A stretch of 45,881 bases of DNA from Candidatus Poribacteria bacterium (GCA_028824125.1 JAPPES010000118.1:50063-95943), one strand, 5' to 3'; counted from the stretch's first letter, positions 35,031 to 43,794 are shown. Made by a program: numbers and translations. Notes: generated by a model not told the origin, from the sequence alone.

Positions 35031-36584
35031 GTGAAAAACGAAGATGTTGCGTTGATTCAACGTATCCTTGCAGGCGATGAAGGGGCTTTTGTGGATTTGG
35101 TTAGCAAATACCGGAAGCAGGTTCACACGCTTGCATGGCGGAAAATAGGGGATTTCCATATCGCTGAAGATATTACGCAGGAAACTTTCCTACAGGTCTA
35201 TCGAAAATTACCAACACTGAAAGACCCAAAGCGATTTCCGGGGTGGCTTTATGTCATCACCAACCGCCGTTGTCTCGCGTGGCTGCGCAAAAAACGGATT
35301 CAAACGCAATCCTTGGAGGAGATGGATATAGCAATGGCAGAGAAAATTTCCTATTCTACACATGTCGCTGCAGAGCAGGCGGAAAGTGCAGCGGAAGCAA
35401 AACGCGAGCTGGTCAAAAACTTATTGGCAAAGTTAAAGGAGAGCGATCGTACTGTCATCACCCTCTACTACTTGAGCGAGATGACTTATGCAGAAATAGG
35501 CGAGTTTTTAGGCGTGTCAGCGGATACCGTTCGGATTCGAGTTCGCCGTGCGCTGCAACGCTTAAAGAAGTACGAACCGATGATTCGCGAGGCACTGGGC
35601 AGTTTCCAACTGTCTCCGAATTTAACAAAGAGCATCATGCGCGAAATTCCGCGTATCAAGCCCCTACCACCAACCGGAGGAAACCCACCGGTTGTCCCAT
35701 GGGCAATCGCGACTTCAACTGTTATTCTCGTTGTGCTGCTCGGTATCAGTAATCAATACTTTGCGCGTTTCCAGCAGCCTTACAGTTTTGATGCTACATC
35801 CGAGATGACTGTCGAGCTTATTGACTCCCCCATTGTTCTTGATCTCACATCAGAACCTGATGTCCGAAATCAGTTCGGAAATACCGACGGCACCAATAAA
35901 GGAAATGGTACAGGCATGAAACTTAACGATATTCTTGAATCACACTTTAATGCGATTGGCGGTCTCGCGCGGCTCTCAGAAATTCGGAATGTTCAACGTT
36001 CTGGCGACGCACAACTCACACAATGGAATGGTCAAACTGTGAACGAATCAGGTAGCATTGAAATGGTAGCAGTCGTTGGAAAAAAATCATATCAAAAACT
36101 CGACTTCAACGAACTCTTTACTGAAACGACTGTCTGGAACGGTATAGGAGGCTGGAAATCCATTATGGGAAACAGTCCAACACCCCTTCCAGAAATAGAA
36201 TATGGGCGTGCCAGAAGCACAACCTATATTGATCCATTGCAGGCAATCTACGAAGAATATGGCAGCATAGTGTTTCAACGAGATGAAGATGAGTTGTTCC
36301 AAGGCAGAGAATGCACAGTGATTCGGGTCATTGACACAGAAGATGTGTTCTATATTGATAAGACTTCCAACCGACTCGTCGGAGCGAAGACCACCTATAC
36401 AGGTCTGGACATCAAAAATGCTATCGCGGTCCTTCACTATGCCGATTATACAGATTATGAAGGTGTAATGTTGCCCAATTCCTACAAAATCTTTATTGGG
36501 GACGGTGCGTTATCGGTCAATTACACCTTTATAAAAACAGAAACTGACAGCGCATTAGACGAGGCGATTTTTCAGAAACCGTAG
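35031..36584 (+). CDS. ECF sigma factor joined through one membrane helix to a LolA-like domain
   Basis: A protein of 517 residues. Sigma region 2 spans about 10-90 (DITQETFLQVYRKL) and region 4 about 128-182 (MTYAEIGEFLGVSADTVRIR). A helix at about 221-241 is followed by the same outer juxtamembrane segment as the sigma-WD40 protein (QQPYSFDATSEMTVELIDSP ... PDVRN). The C-terminal 220 residues resemble outer-membrane-lipoprotein carrier (LolA-like) domains: LESHFNAIGGLARL, GRECTVIRVI, FYIDKTSNRLV and an ending DEAIFQKP. GTG 35031 is chosen over TTG 35028 because GGAGG (35020-35024) is then 6 nt away. It is followed by a TonB receptor gene, which suggests control of envelope functions. Confidence 0.9.
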   Translation: MKNEDVALIQRILAGDEGAFVDLVSKYRKQVHTLAWRKIGDFHIAEDITQETFLQVYRKLPTLKDPKRFPGWLYVITNRRCLAWLRKKRIQTQSLEEMDIAMAEKISYSTHVAAEQAESAAEAKRELVKNLLAKLKESDRTVITLYYLSEMTYAEIGEFLGVSADTVRIRVRRALQRLKKYEPMIREALGSFQLSPNLTKSIMREIPRIKPLPPTGGNPPVVPWAIATSTVILVVLLGISNQYFARFQQPYSFDATSEMTVELIDSPIVLDLTSEPDVRNQFGNTDGTNKGNGTGMKLNDILESHFNAIGGLARLSEIRNVQRSGDAQLTQWNGQTVNESGSIEMVAVVGKKSYQKLDFNELFTETTVWNGIGGWKSIMGNSPTPLPEIEYGRARSTTYIDPLQAIYEEYGSIVFQRDEDELFQGRECTVIRVIDTEDVFYIDKTSNRLVGAKTTYTGLDIKNAIAVLHYADYTDYEGVMLPNSYKIFIGDGALSVNYTFIKTETDSALDEAIFQKP

Positions 36585-36678
36585 GGTTTCAACGTTATCT
36601 GCAGATGTGGTGATTGTAAATGGTGATAACCACATCATCCAGCTACATATCTATCCTAAAGGAAGGCAAAATCCATTC

Positions 36679-39075
36679 ATGAAATTTAGTTTATATCCCA
36701 TCCTGTTTATAGGGTTTATGCTATCGTTCTCTGTGTTCACCGACGCGGATACTACCCAAGAAGATACGCCGGAAAGCGTCCGACAGCGCGTCTCGCCTAC
36801 TACTGGTGATGTAGAAGGCACTGTCTACTTACAGGACACCGACATGCCCTTAGTCGCTACAGAAGTGCACTTCGTTGAGATTGATGTGTCTACAAAAACC
36901 GATGCATCTGGAAACTTTCAGTTTATTGGCATCGCTCCGGGGTCCTATACTCTGTTAATTACACATCCAACGTCCGAGACACCCGCAACTGCGAAAATAG
37001 AGGTAACCGCGGGTAAGATCGCGCAAGTGAAAATATACGTTGGAACAACTGTCCAACTCGAAACAGTAGTTGTGGAAGGACAACGCCTTCCCCCAACGAT
37101 CAGTCGTAAAGAGATGCCAGGCAACGAGTTGATACGGATTCCGAGTGCCGGACGTGATGCACTGAGAGCTATCATGACACTACCGAGCATCGGTGTTCCC
37201 AACGATTTTCTCCGCGCACTCCATATCCGTGGGAGTGCGCCCGGCGATACGCGCATCTATATTGATAGAACCCCACTAAGTTATCCGTTTCACTTTGGTG
37301 GATTCTTCTCAACAACGCATTCTGATAGTATTGAAGATATCCATATTTACGCCAGCGGCTACGGTGCAGAATTCGGATTGGATTCGCAATCGGTTATTGA
37401 CATCCAAACGCGCGAACGTTTAAATAAACAGCGGGGCGGTGTCTTGGACTTCAACTTTATATCGCCGTATGGGTTCTTTGAAACCAAAATCGGGGATAAG
37501 GGCTACGCGTCCGTCGCTGGACGTTTCACAACCTATAATCTCATACTCGGCCTTTTCTTTGATTGGAAATTTCCGACTTGGTCGGATTATCAACTCAAAT
37601 TTGCATACCAACTCACCGAAAAGCATCACCTCACTGTCAACGCTATAGGTGCGACAGATTATTTCGACTTTTCTAACACCGAATCAGAAGAAACACCACA
37701 TTCTTCCGCCTATTTCAAGAACGGATTTCAAGCTGAAGGCATCCACCTCCGCTCACACCTTACTGATACACTCACATCTCATTTCTCGCTTACACATTCC
37801 TATAATTTCCTCAATATCAATTTTGGTGGTGATCCAAGCCAAGACGATGCATCGCCAAGTGAAAAATTTATCTACTCAGTCCAAGTCAACGTCCCCACGT
37901 ATACCCTTCGCGAAGACATTTCCTACAAACTCGTACCAAAACTTCAATTCGAGACTGGATTTCTCTTTGCCTTCAGTCCAGCCAAAAGCACTGCACACAC
38001 CACTTCAACACAGAACATCAGTTTTGATGATGAAAAACTTGTTTGGCAAGAGGAGTTTGATGAATTTAATTACGGCTTTCAGCAGACCGAAGGGTATCTA
38101 CAGGCACGCTACGATCCGCTATCATTTCTGTCAGTCGCGCTCGGCATCCGGTTTGATTACCTCAATTTGACAGAAGAACTCTCTATTCAGCCGCGCGGCA
38201 GCCTAAGTTTCACGCTGCCAACAACTTCCATCCTCCGATTTGCCTACGGTAGATATGAACAGAGTCCATTCGGTTATCAGGTACTAAAAACAGATGGGAA
38301 CAGAACCCTAAAATCGAGCATAGCCGAACACTATGTCGCCGAATTAGAGCATGAACTCTCACCCCAAACACAACTCAAATTCGCGCTTTATTACAAAGAC
38401 ATGGAAAAGTTGGTCACTCGATCTGTCTATGTTGACGCACTTTTTGATGACACGGGTACACCGATTACAACCGCATATCGCAATCAAGGAACAGGTTTTG
38501 TAAATGGGGCAGAGATTTTTCTACGACACCGTGTGAGTGAAAAGTTTTTTGGATGGCTCTCCTACGCATACACCCATGCCGAGCGACGTGAGACACCAGG
38601 TGCTCCCTACAAACCGTTTCTTTTTGACAATACACATGTCATCAGTCTCGTTGCTAACTACAGTCCAACACCCAAAAACGATATCGGCGCAAAATGGCAA
38701 TATGTCAGCGGCACCGCTGCAGTTCCTGTCAGCACGCTCCTTATGATTCAAGACCCAGTGACGCTCGGTATGCACCCACTGCTCTCCGATGTCGCAGGCG
38801 CGATTGCGCCCGCTGCGTTTCAGGCGTATCACCGCTTAGATCTGCGTTTGAGTCGTAAAAGAACGCAATGGGGCATTCCTGTAACAGAATTCATTGAAGT
38901 CTGGAATGTCTATAACAGCCAAAATAAGATAAATTTCAGCTTCCCTGATAAACTCGTTACAAAATTCAAAAAGGCAGACTCCGAAGAATTTTCGATAGAC
39001 TTGGAGACCTCGGAATATAAGAGTCCCGTGCGGTTTCCGTTTAATTTCACCTTCGGAGCCATATATGAATTCTAA
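36679..39075 (+). CDS. TonB-dependent outer membrane receptor with N-terminal carboxypeptidase-regulatory domain
   Basis: The product has 798 residues. A signal peptide (MKFSLYPILFIGFMLSFSVF) precedes a carboxypeptidase-regulatory-like domain (about 45-130: VEGTVYLQDTDMPL ... TDASGNFQFIGIAPGSYTL), then a plug domain (IPSAGRDALRAIMTLPSIG, LHIRGSAPGDTRIYIDRTPL) and a beta barrel to the end. The final residues GAIYEF end in Phe, the usual outer membrane insertion signal. These receptors import large substrates using the TonB-ExbBD system. ATG 36679 gives a proper signal peptide; GGAAGG lies 12 nt upstream. The gene starts 94 bp after the sigma-LolA stop and is likely co-transcribed. Substrate not identifiable. 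Confidence 0.92.
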   Translation: MKFSLYPILFIGFMLSFSVFTDADTTQEDTPESVRQRVSPTTGDVEGTVYLQDTDMPLVATEVHFVEIDVSTKTDASGNFQFIGIAPGSYTLLITHPTSETPATAKIEVTAGKIAQVKIYVGTTVQLETVVVEGQRLPPTISRKEMPGNELIRIPSAGRDALRAIMTLPSIGVPNDFLRALHIRGSAPGDTRIYIDRTPLSYPFHFGGFFSTTHSDSIEDIHIYASGYGAEFGLDSQSVIDIQTRERLNKQRGGVLDFNFISPYGFFETKIGDKGYASVAGRFTTYNLILGLFFDWKFPTWSDYQLKFAYQLTEKHHLTVNAIGATDYFDFSNTESEETPHSSAYFKNGFQAEGIHLRSHLTDTLTSHFSLTHSYNFLNINFGGDPSQDDASPSEKFIYSVQVNVPTYTLREDISYKLVPKLQFETGFLFAFSPAKSTAHTTSTQNISFDDEKLVWQEEFDEFNYGFQQTEGYLQARYDPLSFLSVALGIRFDYLNLTEELSIQPRGSLSFTLPTTSILRFAYGRYEQSPFGYQVLKTDGNRTLKSSIAEHYVAELEHELSPQTQLKFALYYKDMEKLVTRSVYVDALFDDTGTPITTAYRNQGTGFVNGAEIFLRHRVSEKFFGWLSYAYTHAERRETPGAPYKPFLFDNTHVISLVANYSPTPKNDIGAKWQYVSGTAAVPVSTLLMIQDPVTLGMHPLLSDVAGAIAPAAFQAYHRLDLRLSRKRTQWGIPVTEFIEVWNVYNSQNKINFSFPDKLVTKFKKADSEEFSIDLETSEYKSPVRFPFNFTFGAIYEF

Positions 39076-39370
39076 TTGAAGCGCGCTACCGTTTGTCGCG
39101 CAGCACTCTTGTCGGAGGGTTTTGTCCGCCCAATATAATACCTTACACAATTTCTGTTTTTGTGTTGTTATCATGTTGAATACCTATGCAACCATGACTT
39201 ATTTAGGCGTATTTTCAAAGGATTTAGCGTTGGATAACCAAACTTAGTAAGCACTTCATCGAACAAGTGCTTGTAGATGATCGAGAGACACTGACTCGTC
39301 TACTAAACTCCCTGTTTTACTAATTTCCCTACACATATTTTCTTTCCAAACCTACCTCATGCCGAATTAT
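39076..39370. other. Intergenic region before the fourth sigma gene
   Basis: No gene is seen in 39076-39439. There is a weak GC-rich inverted repeat just after the TonB receptor (about 39081-39100) and then AT-rich sequence up to the promoter motif at 39371. The last 80 bp match the corresponding region before 35031 closely. Confidence 0.5.
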
Positions 39371-39404
39371 GCACCTTTTTCACCTTAACTCGCGTCTTTA
39401 TATA
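39371..39404 (+). promoter_or_regulatory. ECF-type promoter motif upstream of the sigma-winged-helix gene
   Basis: GCACC (39371-39375), a 17-nt spacer and CGTCTT (39393-39398) followed by TATATATGAG. It is the closest copy of the motif at 34961-34992 and continues in near identity through the ribosome site and the first 30 codons, so promoter and gene head were duplicated together. Confidence 0.7.
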
Positions 39405-39439
39405 TGAGTAAGTAAAGGCACGCTTTCTGGAGGTTTTTG

Positions 39440-40666
39440 GTGAAAAACGAAGATGTTGCGTTGATTCAAGGTATCCTTGCAGGCGATGAAGATGCTTTTG
39501 CATGTTTGATTGGAAAGTACCGGAAACAGGTTCACGCACATGCATGGCGGAAAACAGGGGATTACCATATCGCTGAAGATATTACACAGGAAACATTCCT
39601 GCAAGTCTATCAGAAGCTGGAAACGTTGGAAGATTCGATCCAGTTTTCAAGATGGCTTCATTCGATTGTGAATCACCTTTGCATTGCGTGGTTTCGAAAG
39701 AACCGAATACCGACAGAATCGCTGGAAGAAACCGACATATCAGAAATTGAGACAGAAGCGTATTCTCAATATGTTGCTGCAGAACATGCGAAAACGACTG
39801 CGGAAGCGCAACGCGACCTCGTCAGAAAGCTGCTGGCAAAGTTGAAGGAGAGTGACCGAGAAGTGATTACACTCCACTACTTTGAAGAGATGACATCCGC
39901 TGAGATAGGATCGTATTTAGGCGTATCAGAAAATACCGCCAAGAGCCGAATCCGCCGTGCGCGACAACGATTAAAAAAGTATGAATTCATGATTCAAGAA
40001 GTTTTAGACATTACAGTTGAAAAGGAACAACGTCCACAACACTTGAAAGGAGATATTATCATGCCAGAAGAAATGAAAGTTGAGGTAAATCCCGAAGAAG
40101 TCAATCAAAGTCTTACTGAGATGCGAGCCGAGATTGCTGAACTCCGTGAACAGATTCAGTCTATCGTTAAGGAACAAAACGCTCGCCGTTCTGAAGATAA
40201 TATGTTGCGTCCTCCTCGCACACAGCGAGGCGATGCACTTAAGACATTAAGCACACTTCCTGAAGATGCTGAAAATCAGGTAGCATGGGGTTATGTTGGT
40301 GCATATACGTTCGAATCCGATGCTGGGAAATCACGCATTGCATATTGGGCGGACAGTCTTAATATTTTCTTAAACAAAGCACCAGACCCTGACATCGTAA
40401 ATCTTGCCAGTCTCTTTACAAATCCTACTATAGTTGCTGTTTTAAGACAGTTGGTAGAGGGCAACAAATCTATTTCGGATTTGGTGAAAGGAAGCGAAAT
40501 CTCAGAAGATGAGATAGAGAAAGCTGTGCAGACGTTAATGGACGCGACATTAGTGGCACGCACAGAAGATAATCTCATTACACCCAAAAACGATGTGATT
40601 TCCTTTTTCATGAACTTTGTGAGTATGACAATCGTACATCTTGGGCATATCAAACCAGAGAATTAA
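39440..40666 (+). CDS. ECF sigma factor fused to a coiled coil and winged-helix domain
   Basis: A protein of 408 residues with no membrane helix. Sigma region 2 covers about 10-90 (DITQETFLQVYQKL) and region 4 about 128-182 (MTSAEIGSYLGVSENTAKSR). A coiled coil follows (about 215-250: VNQSLTEMRAEIAELREQIQ), then a winged-helix-like domain (about 325-400: FTNPTIVAVLRQLVEGNKSI, SEDEIEKAVQTLMDATLV). The second half is homologous to the next gene. GTG 39440 is chosen by GGAGG upstream. Inside the gene, in frame, AAAGGAGAT (40046-40054) precedes ATG 40061, so a 201-residue product lacking the sigma part may also be made. The N-terminal DNA is almost identical to the gene at 35031. Confidence 0.9.
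   Translation: MKNEDVALIQGILAGDEDAFACLIGKYRKQVHAHAWRKTGDYHIAEDITQETFLQVYQKLETLEDSIQFSRWLHSIVNHLCIAWFRKNRIPTESLEETDISEIETEAYSQYVAAEHAKTTAEAQRDLVRKLLAKLKESDREVITLHYFEEMTSAEIGSYLGVSENTAKSRIRRARQRLKKYEFMIQEVLDITVEKEQRPQHLKGDIIMPEEMKVEVNPEEVNQSLTEMRAEIAELREQIQSIVKEQNARRSEDNMLRPPRTQRGDALKTLSTLPEDAENQVAWGYVGAYTFESDAGKSRIAYWADSLNIFLNKAPDPDIVNLASLFTNPTIVAVLRQLVEGNKSISDLVKGSEISEDEIEKAVQTLMDATLVARTEDNLITPKNDVISFFMNFVSMTIVHLGHIKPEN
40046..40063 (+). promoter_or_regulatory. Internal ribosome site and in-frame start inside the sigma-winged-helix gene
   Basis: AAAGGAGAT is 6 nt before ATG 40061, the same frame as the full gene. It separates the sigma part from the coiled-coil/winged-helix part exactly at the domain border. 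Confidence 0.5.
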
Positions 40667-40807
40667 ACAGACAGGGTGAACTTCCTACTCATCCTTTCGA
40701 TTTCAATCGTTGAGCTAAAACCTCGAATTTCAGGCTAAGATATTTAGTCTTGTCTGACTGTTCCAGAATAGATTTTCCTGTCCAAGCAGACAGAAAGGAG
40801 TTGTTCA

Positions 40808-41389
40808 ATGTTTATAGGAAACTTAAAACGCGGTTTTTTTGCTCGTTTAATAACATTATGTTTGGCAATTACGTTAACAATCGGTCTGCTCTTTATTGGC
40901 ACAAACACCCTCATCGGTGATGAAACTAACGATTTACACGCACAAAAAAGTGACGCGTTGGAGACGTTACGTGAGCTTACTCCTGGTGAGAAAAGGGAGA
41001 TCGCGTGGGGCTATGTCGGGGCTTATCGTTCCGCTCCCGGTAAGACTAACGCACGGACTGCATTTTGGTGGAACGACCTTGATGATTTTCTCTCTAAAGC
41101 ACCGGATGCTGAGATCGTTAATCTTGCAACTATCTTTACAGACCCAACCGTAGTTGCTGTTTTAAGGCAGCTGATAGAAGGTAAGAAATCGATTGAAGAT
41201 TTAGCAAAGGAATCTGACATCCCAAAAAACGAAATAGAGAAAGCCGTGATGTCGTTAATAGACTCCCAATTAGCAGCACGCACGGAAGAAAATCTTATTG
41301 AGCCAAAAAACGATGCTGGTTCCTTTTTTCTGAACTTCGTGAGTATGACAATTGTACATAGCGGACACACCGATTCTAAGGATAGGTAA
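40808..41389 (+). CDS. Membrane-anchored paralogue of the winged-helix domain
   Basis: A protein of 193 residues. The N-terminus MFIGNLKRGFFARLITLCLA is followed by a hydrophobic helix (about 13-33), either a signal peptide or an N-in anchor. The rest is homologous to the C-terminal half of the preceding sigma fusion: shared IAWGYVGAY, DAEIVNLATIFTDPTVVAVL, SIEDLAKESDIPKNEIEKAV and FFLNFVSMTIVH. The central part looks like a winged helix, normally a DNA-binding fold, yet the predicted topology puts it outside the cytoplasm. AAAGGAG lies before ATG 40808. It starts 141 bp after the sigma gene and is probably its partner, for example by domain-domain contact or as a competitor. Function unknown. 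Confidence 0.82.
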   Translation: MFIGNLKRGFFARLITLCLAITLTIGLLFIGTNTLIGDETNDLHAQKSDALETLRELTPGEKREIAWGYVGAYRSAPGKTNARTAFWWNDLDDFLSKAPDAEIVNLATIFTDPTVVAVLRQLIEGKKSIEDLAKESDIPKNEIEKAVMSLIDSQLAARTEENLIEPKNDAGSFFLNFVSMTIVHSGHTDSKDR

Positions 41390-41432
41390 TTCGCAAAACA
41401 TTTTGACGATATTAGTATCTGAATAGAGAAGG

Positions 41433-41550
41433 TTATAGTAAAAACCAAAAATATGTTCACATTTCAATGAACAACAATCCCCACACACGCTCGCGCTGGT
41501 GAGGTTTCCGAACCTTGCCAATGTCCCGGTAATTGTGGATTTTACTATAA
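41433..41550 (-). mobile_element. MITE, 118 bp, left copy
   Basis: It has 14-bp terminal inverted repeats TTATAGTAAAAACC and GGATTTTACTATAA with one mismatch. It matches 43977-44093 in inverted orientation over its length. It has no coding capacity, so transposition would need enzymes from elsewhere; TIRs of this type with TA ends resemble IS630/Tc1-like elements, which is inference. Confidence 0.75.
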
Positions 41551-41631
41551 TTACTCAAGTTGCTACCTATAAGTTTTTAGACATGGAAATACCGTTTTTA
41601 ATAGAGAATAACGCATATTTCGCAAGTTTTC

Positions 41632-41818
41632 GTAGCGCAAACTGTATGAAGATTAAAAAATAAATTGGGTAATGTGGCGAGGTTAGGAAACCTCGCCAGC
41701 AGAGATGTACACCTGCTGCTGGTGAGGTTTCCGAACCTTGCCAATTACCGAAATATTTATTTAAACTTCATTTAGTAGTTTGCGGACTCATAAGCACAAT
41801 CTAACAGATTGTGCTACA
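41632..41818. repeat. 187-bp nested palindromic element
   Basis: It starts GTAGCGCAAACT and ends AGATTGTGCTAC. The outer halves (about 41635-41672 and 41744-41784) pair imperfectly; the centre (41676-41742) is a stronger inverted repeat around GCGAGGTTAGGAAACCTCGC and its partner; a small perfect hairpin (stem AGCACAATCT) closes the right end. A second copy begins at 45830. It lies upstream of the WD40 gene. Together with the MITE it fills most of the 41390-41934 gap, which holds no other gene. Confidence 0.75.
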
Positions 41819-41934
41819 TAAGTAGCAACTTGGGTTATAATATATTATCTGTTTCTGAAGATAGACCTACCGAAGTTTTGATCGGCGTGATTGGATCAAA
41901 CAATAATTCTATAAAAGATAAAAGGGCATTTCGC

Positions 41935-43794
41935 ATGAAAAACACACTGATTTTGATTTTAGTGATACACATTTTACCACAACTCACCCTTGCACAAGAC
42001 GCTCAGGATTGGCACTTAGAGCATCTCCCCCACGGTGCGAAAGCGCGGTTCGGTAAAGGCGCAATAAGAGGCAATATCACCTATTCGCCTGACGGAAAAC
42101 TTTTGGCGGTTGCGTGTAGCACCGGCATTTGGATATATGACGCGCAAACAGACGAACCCCTCCAATTGCTCACGGGACACACCGATTTTGTGTTGATGGC
42201 AGCGTTCAGTCCGGACGGGGTGCTGTTAGCAAGCGGGGGTTATGATAAAACCGTTCGTTTGTGGGATACGCGCACTGGCACAGAACTACGGACGATAGAA
42301 AGGCATAATCGGGGTGTTGGTGCTGTTGCGTTCAATCCAAACGGAACGCTTTTGGCAACTGGTGCTGAGGACGCAACGATACATCTATGGCATGTGCAAA
42401 CAGGTACGCATCTTCGGACAATGACTGAGCATACAGGTGATGTCACCAGCGTTGCGTTTAGCCCTGATGGGAAAACGCTGGCAAGTGCAAGTGACGACAA
42501 AACGTTGCGCCTGTGGGATGTGGAGACAGGCGAATCGCTCCGGACGTTCATGGGGCATACGGGTTATGGAACAGGTGTTTGGTTTAGCCCAGATGGCAAG
42601 ACAATAGCAAGTTCCAGTCGAGACAAAACCGCACGCCTATGGGACGCACAGACGGGTGAATTGCGCCATACGTTGGCAGGACATTCGGGGGATGTGGATA
42701 TCGCTATCTTTAGTCCGGATGGAAAAACGGTGGCGACTGCAAGTCGAGACAAAACTGCACGACTATGGGACGCACAGACGGGAACACATATCCGCACGCT
42801 AAATGGACACACGTCGTATGTCCTGAGTATTGCATTTAGTCCAGATGGGAAAACGTTGCGGACTGGCAGTCGAGACGGGACCGTCCGATTGTGGAACCCG
42901 AACACCGGCACAGAACTGCGGACGATAGCAGGACACACAAATCAGGTCAATAGTGTCGTGTTCAGTTCAGATGGAAAGACGTTGGCAAGCGGGAGTACGG
43001 ACAATACCGTTCATTTATGGAACGCACAGACGGGAGAATCGCTGCGGGTGCTGAAAGGACATACGAAGCAGGTGAATGGTGTTGCCTATAGTCCGGACGG
43101 GAAAACCATCGCGAGTGCCGGTGAAGATAATACCTTTCGACTGTGGGATGCGCAAACAGGTGAAGATATTCAGACCTTCAAAGGACATGCGCCTGGGTTC
43201 ACGAGTCTTGCGTTTCGTCCCGATGGCGAACGTATCTTCACTGTGAGTTGGTGGGATCGCGGCGTATGGTGTTGGGACTTACATATAAATGAATGGGTAG
43301 ACGTGCTGGTATCGCATGATAAAGGGGTCAAGAGTATAGCGTTTCATCCAGATGGGTCTCAATTGGCGACCGGGGGCGATCACACCGTGCTGCTTTGGGA
43401 TGCGAACACCCATAAAGTTGCCTTTCGTTTGGAAGATCATACGGATATTGTGCATTCCGTCGCGTATAATCCGGATGGGTCTCTGTTAGCGAGCACGGCT
43501 TGGGATGGCACTATTCGTTTGTGGAATCCACAGACAGGTGCATCTGTCCGAACGATCAAAACGGGGACTGAAGGTAACCTTTGTGTTGTGTTCAGTCCAG
43601 ATGGGAAGATGTTGGCAAGTGGCGGATGGGGTAAAACTGTGGATCTGTGGGATGTGCGCACCGGTGCGTTTATTATCAAATTGAAGGGGCATACGTATCG
43701 TGTAAATAGCGTTGCGTTTAGTCCGGATGGGCGGACGCTCGCGAGTGGCAGTGGTGATGGCACTGTGTTGTTATGGGATGTTTGGTCAGAATAA
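41935..43794 (+). CDS. Secreted 14-repeat WD40 protein
   Basis: A protein of 619 residues. ATG 41935 gives a signal peptide (MKNTLILILVIHILPQLTLAQ) with AAAAGGG 7 nt upstream; the open frame extends back to 41809, but only through repeat sequence. The mature part opens HLPHGAKARFGKGAIRGN, the same first-blade signature as the two WD40 proteins at 8174-13093, and has 14 WD units, again two potential seven-bladed propellers. Blades 5 and 6 share RDKTARLWDAQTG almost exactly, showing recent internal duplication. It stands alone between inverted MITE copies. Partners unknown; a scaffold or ligand-binding role outside the cytoplasm is likely. Confidence 0.9.
   Translation: MKNTLILILVIHILPQLTLAQDAQDWHLEHLPHGAKARFGKGAIRGNITYSPDGKLLAVACSTGIWIYDAQTDEPLQLLTGHTDFVLMAAFSPDGVLLASGGYDKTVRLWDTRTGTELRTIERHNRGVGAVAFNPNGTLLATGAEDATIHLWHVQTGTHLRTMTEHTGDVTSVAFSPDGKTLASASDDKTLRLWDVETGESLRTFMGHTGYGTGVWFSPDGKTIASSSRDKTARLWDAQTGELRHTLAGHSGDVDIAIFSPDGKTVATASRDKTARLWDAQTGTHIRTLNGHTSYVLSIAFSPDGKTLRTGSRDGTVRLWNPNTGTELRTIAGHTNQVNSVVFSSDGKTLASGSTDNTVHLWNAQTGESLRVLKGHTKQVNGVAYSPDGKTIASAGEDNTFRLWDAQTGEDIQTFKGHAPGFTSLAFRPDGERIFTVSWWDRGVWCWDLHINEWVDVLVSHDKGVKSIAFHPDGSQLATGGDHTVLLWDANTHKVAFRLEDHTDIVHSVAYNPDGSLLASTAWDGTIRLWNPQTGASVRTIKTGTEGNLCVVFSPDGKMLASGGWGKTVDLWDVRTGAFIIKLKGHTYRVNSVAFSPDGRTLASGSGDGTVLLWDVWSE

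Noticed and set aside
39190..39220. GCAACC followed by GGCGTATT as another ECF promoter
   Set aside because: The spacing is about 14 nt instead of 16-17 and no gene starts at a suitable distance.
41809..41934. Longer N-terminus for the third WD40 protein
   Set aside because: This part lies in the palindromic repeat and leader; ATG 41935 has a ribosome site and gives a clean signal peptide.
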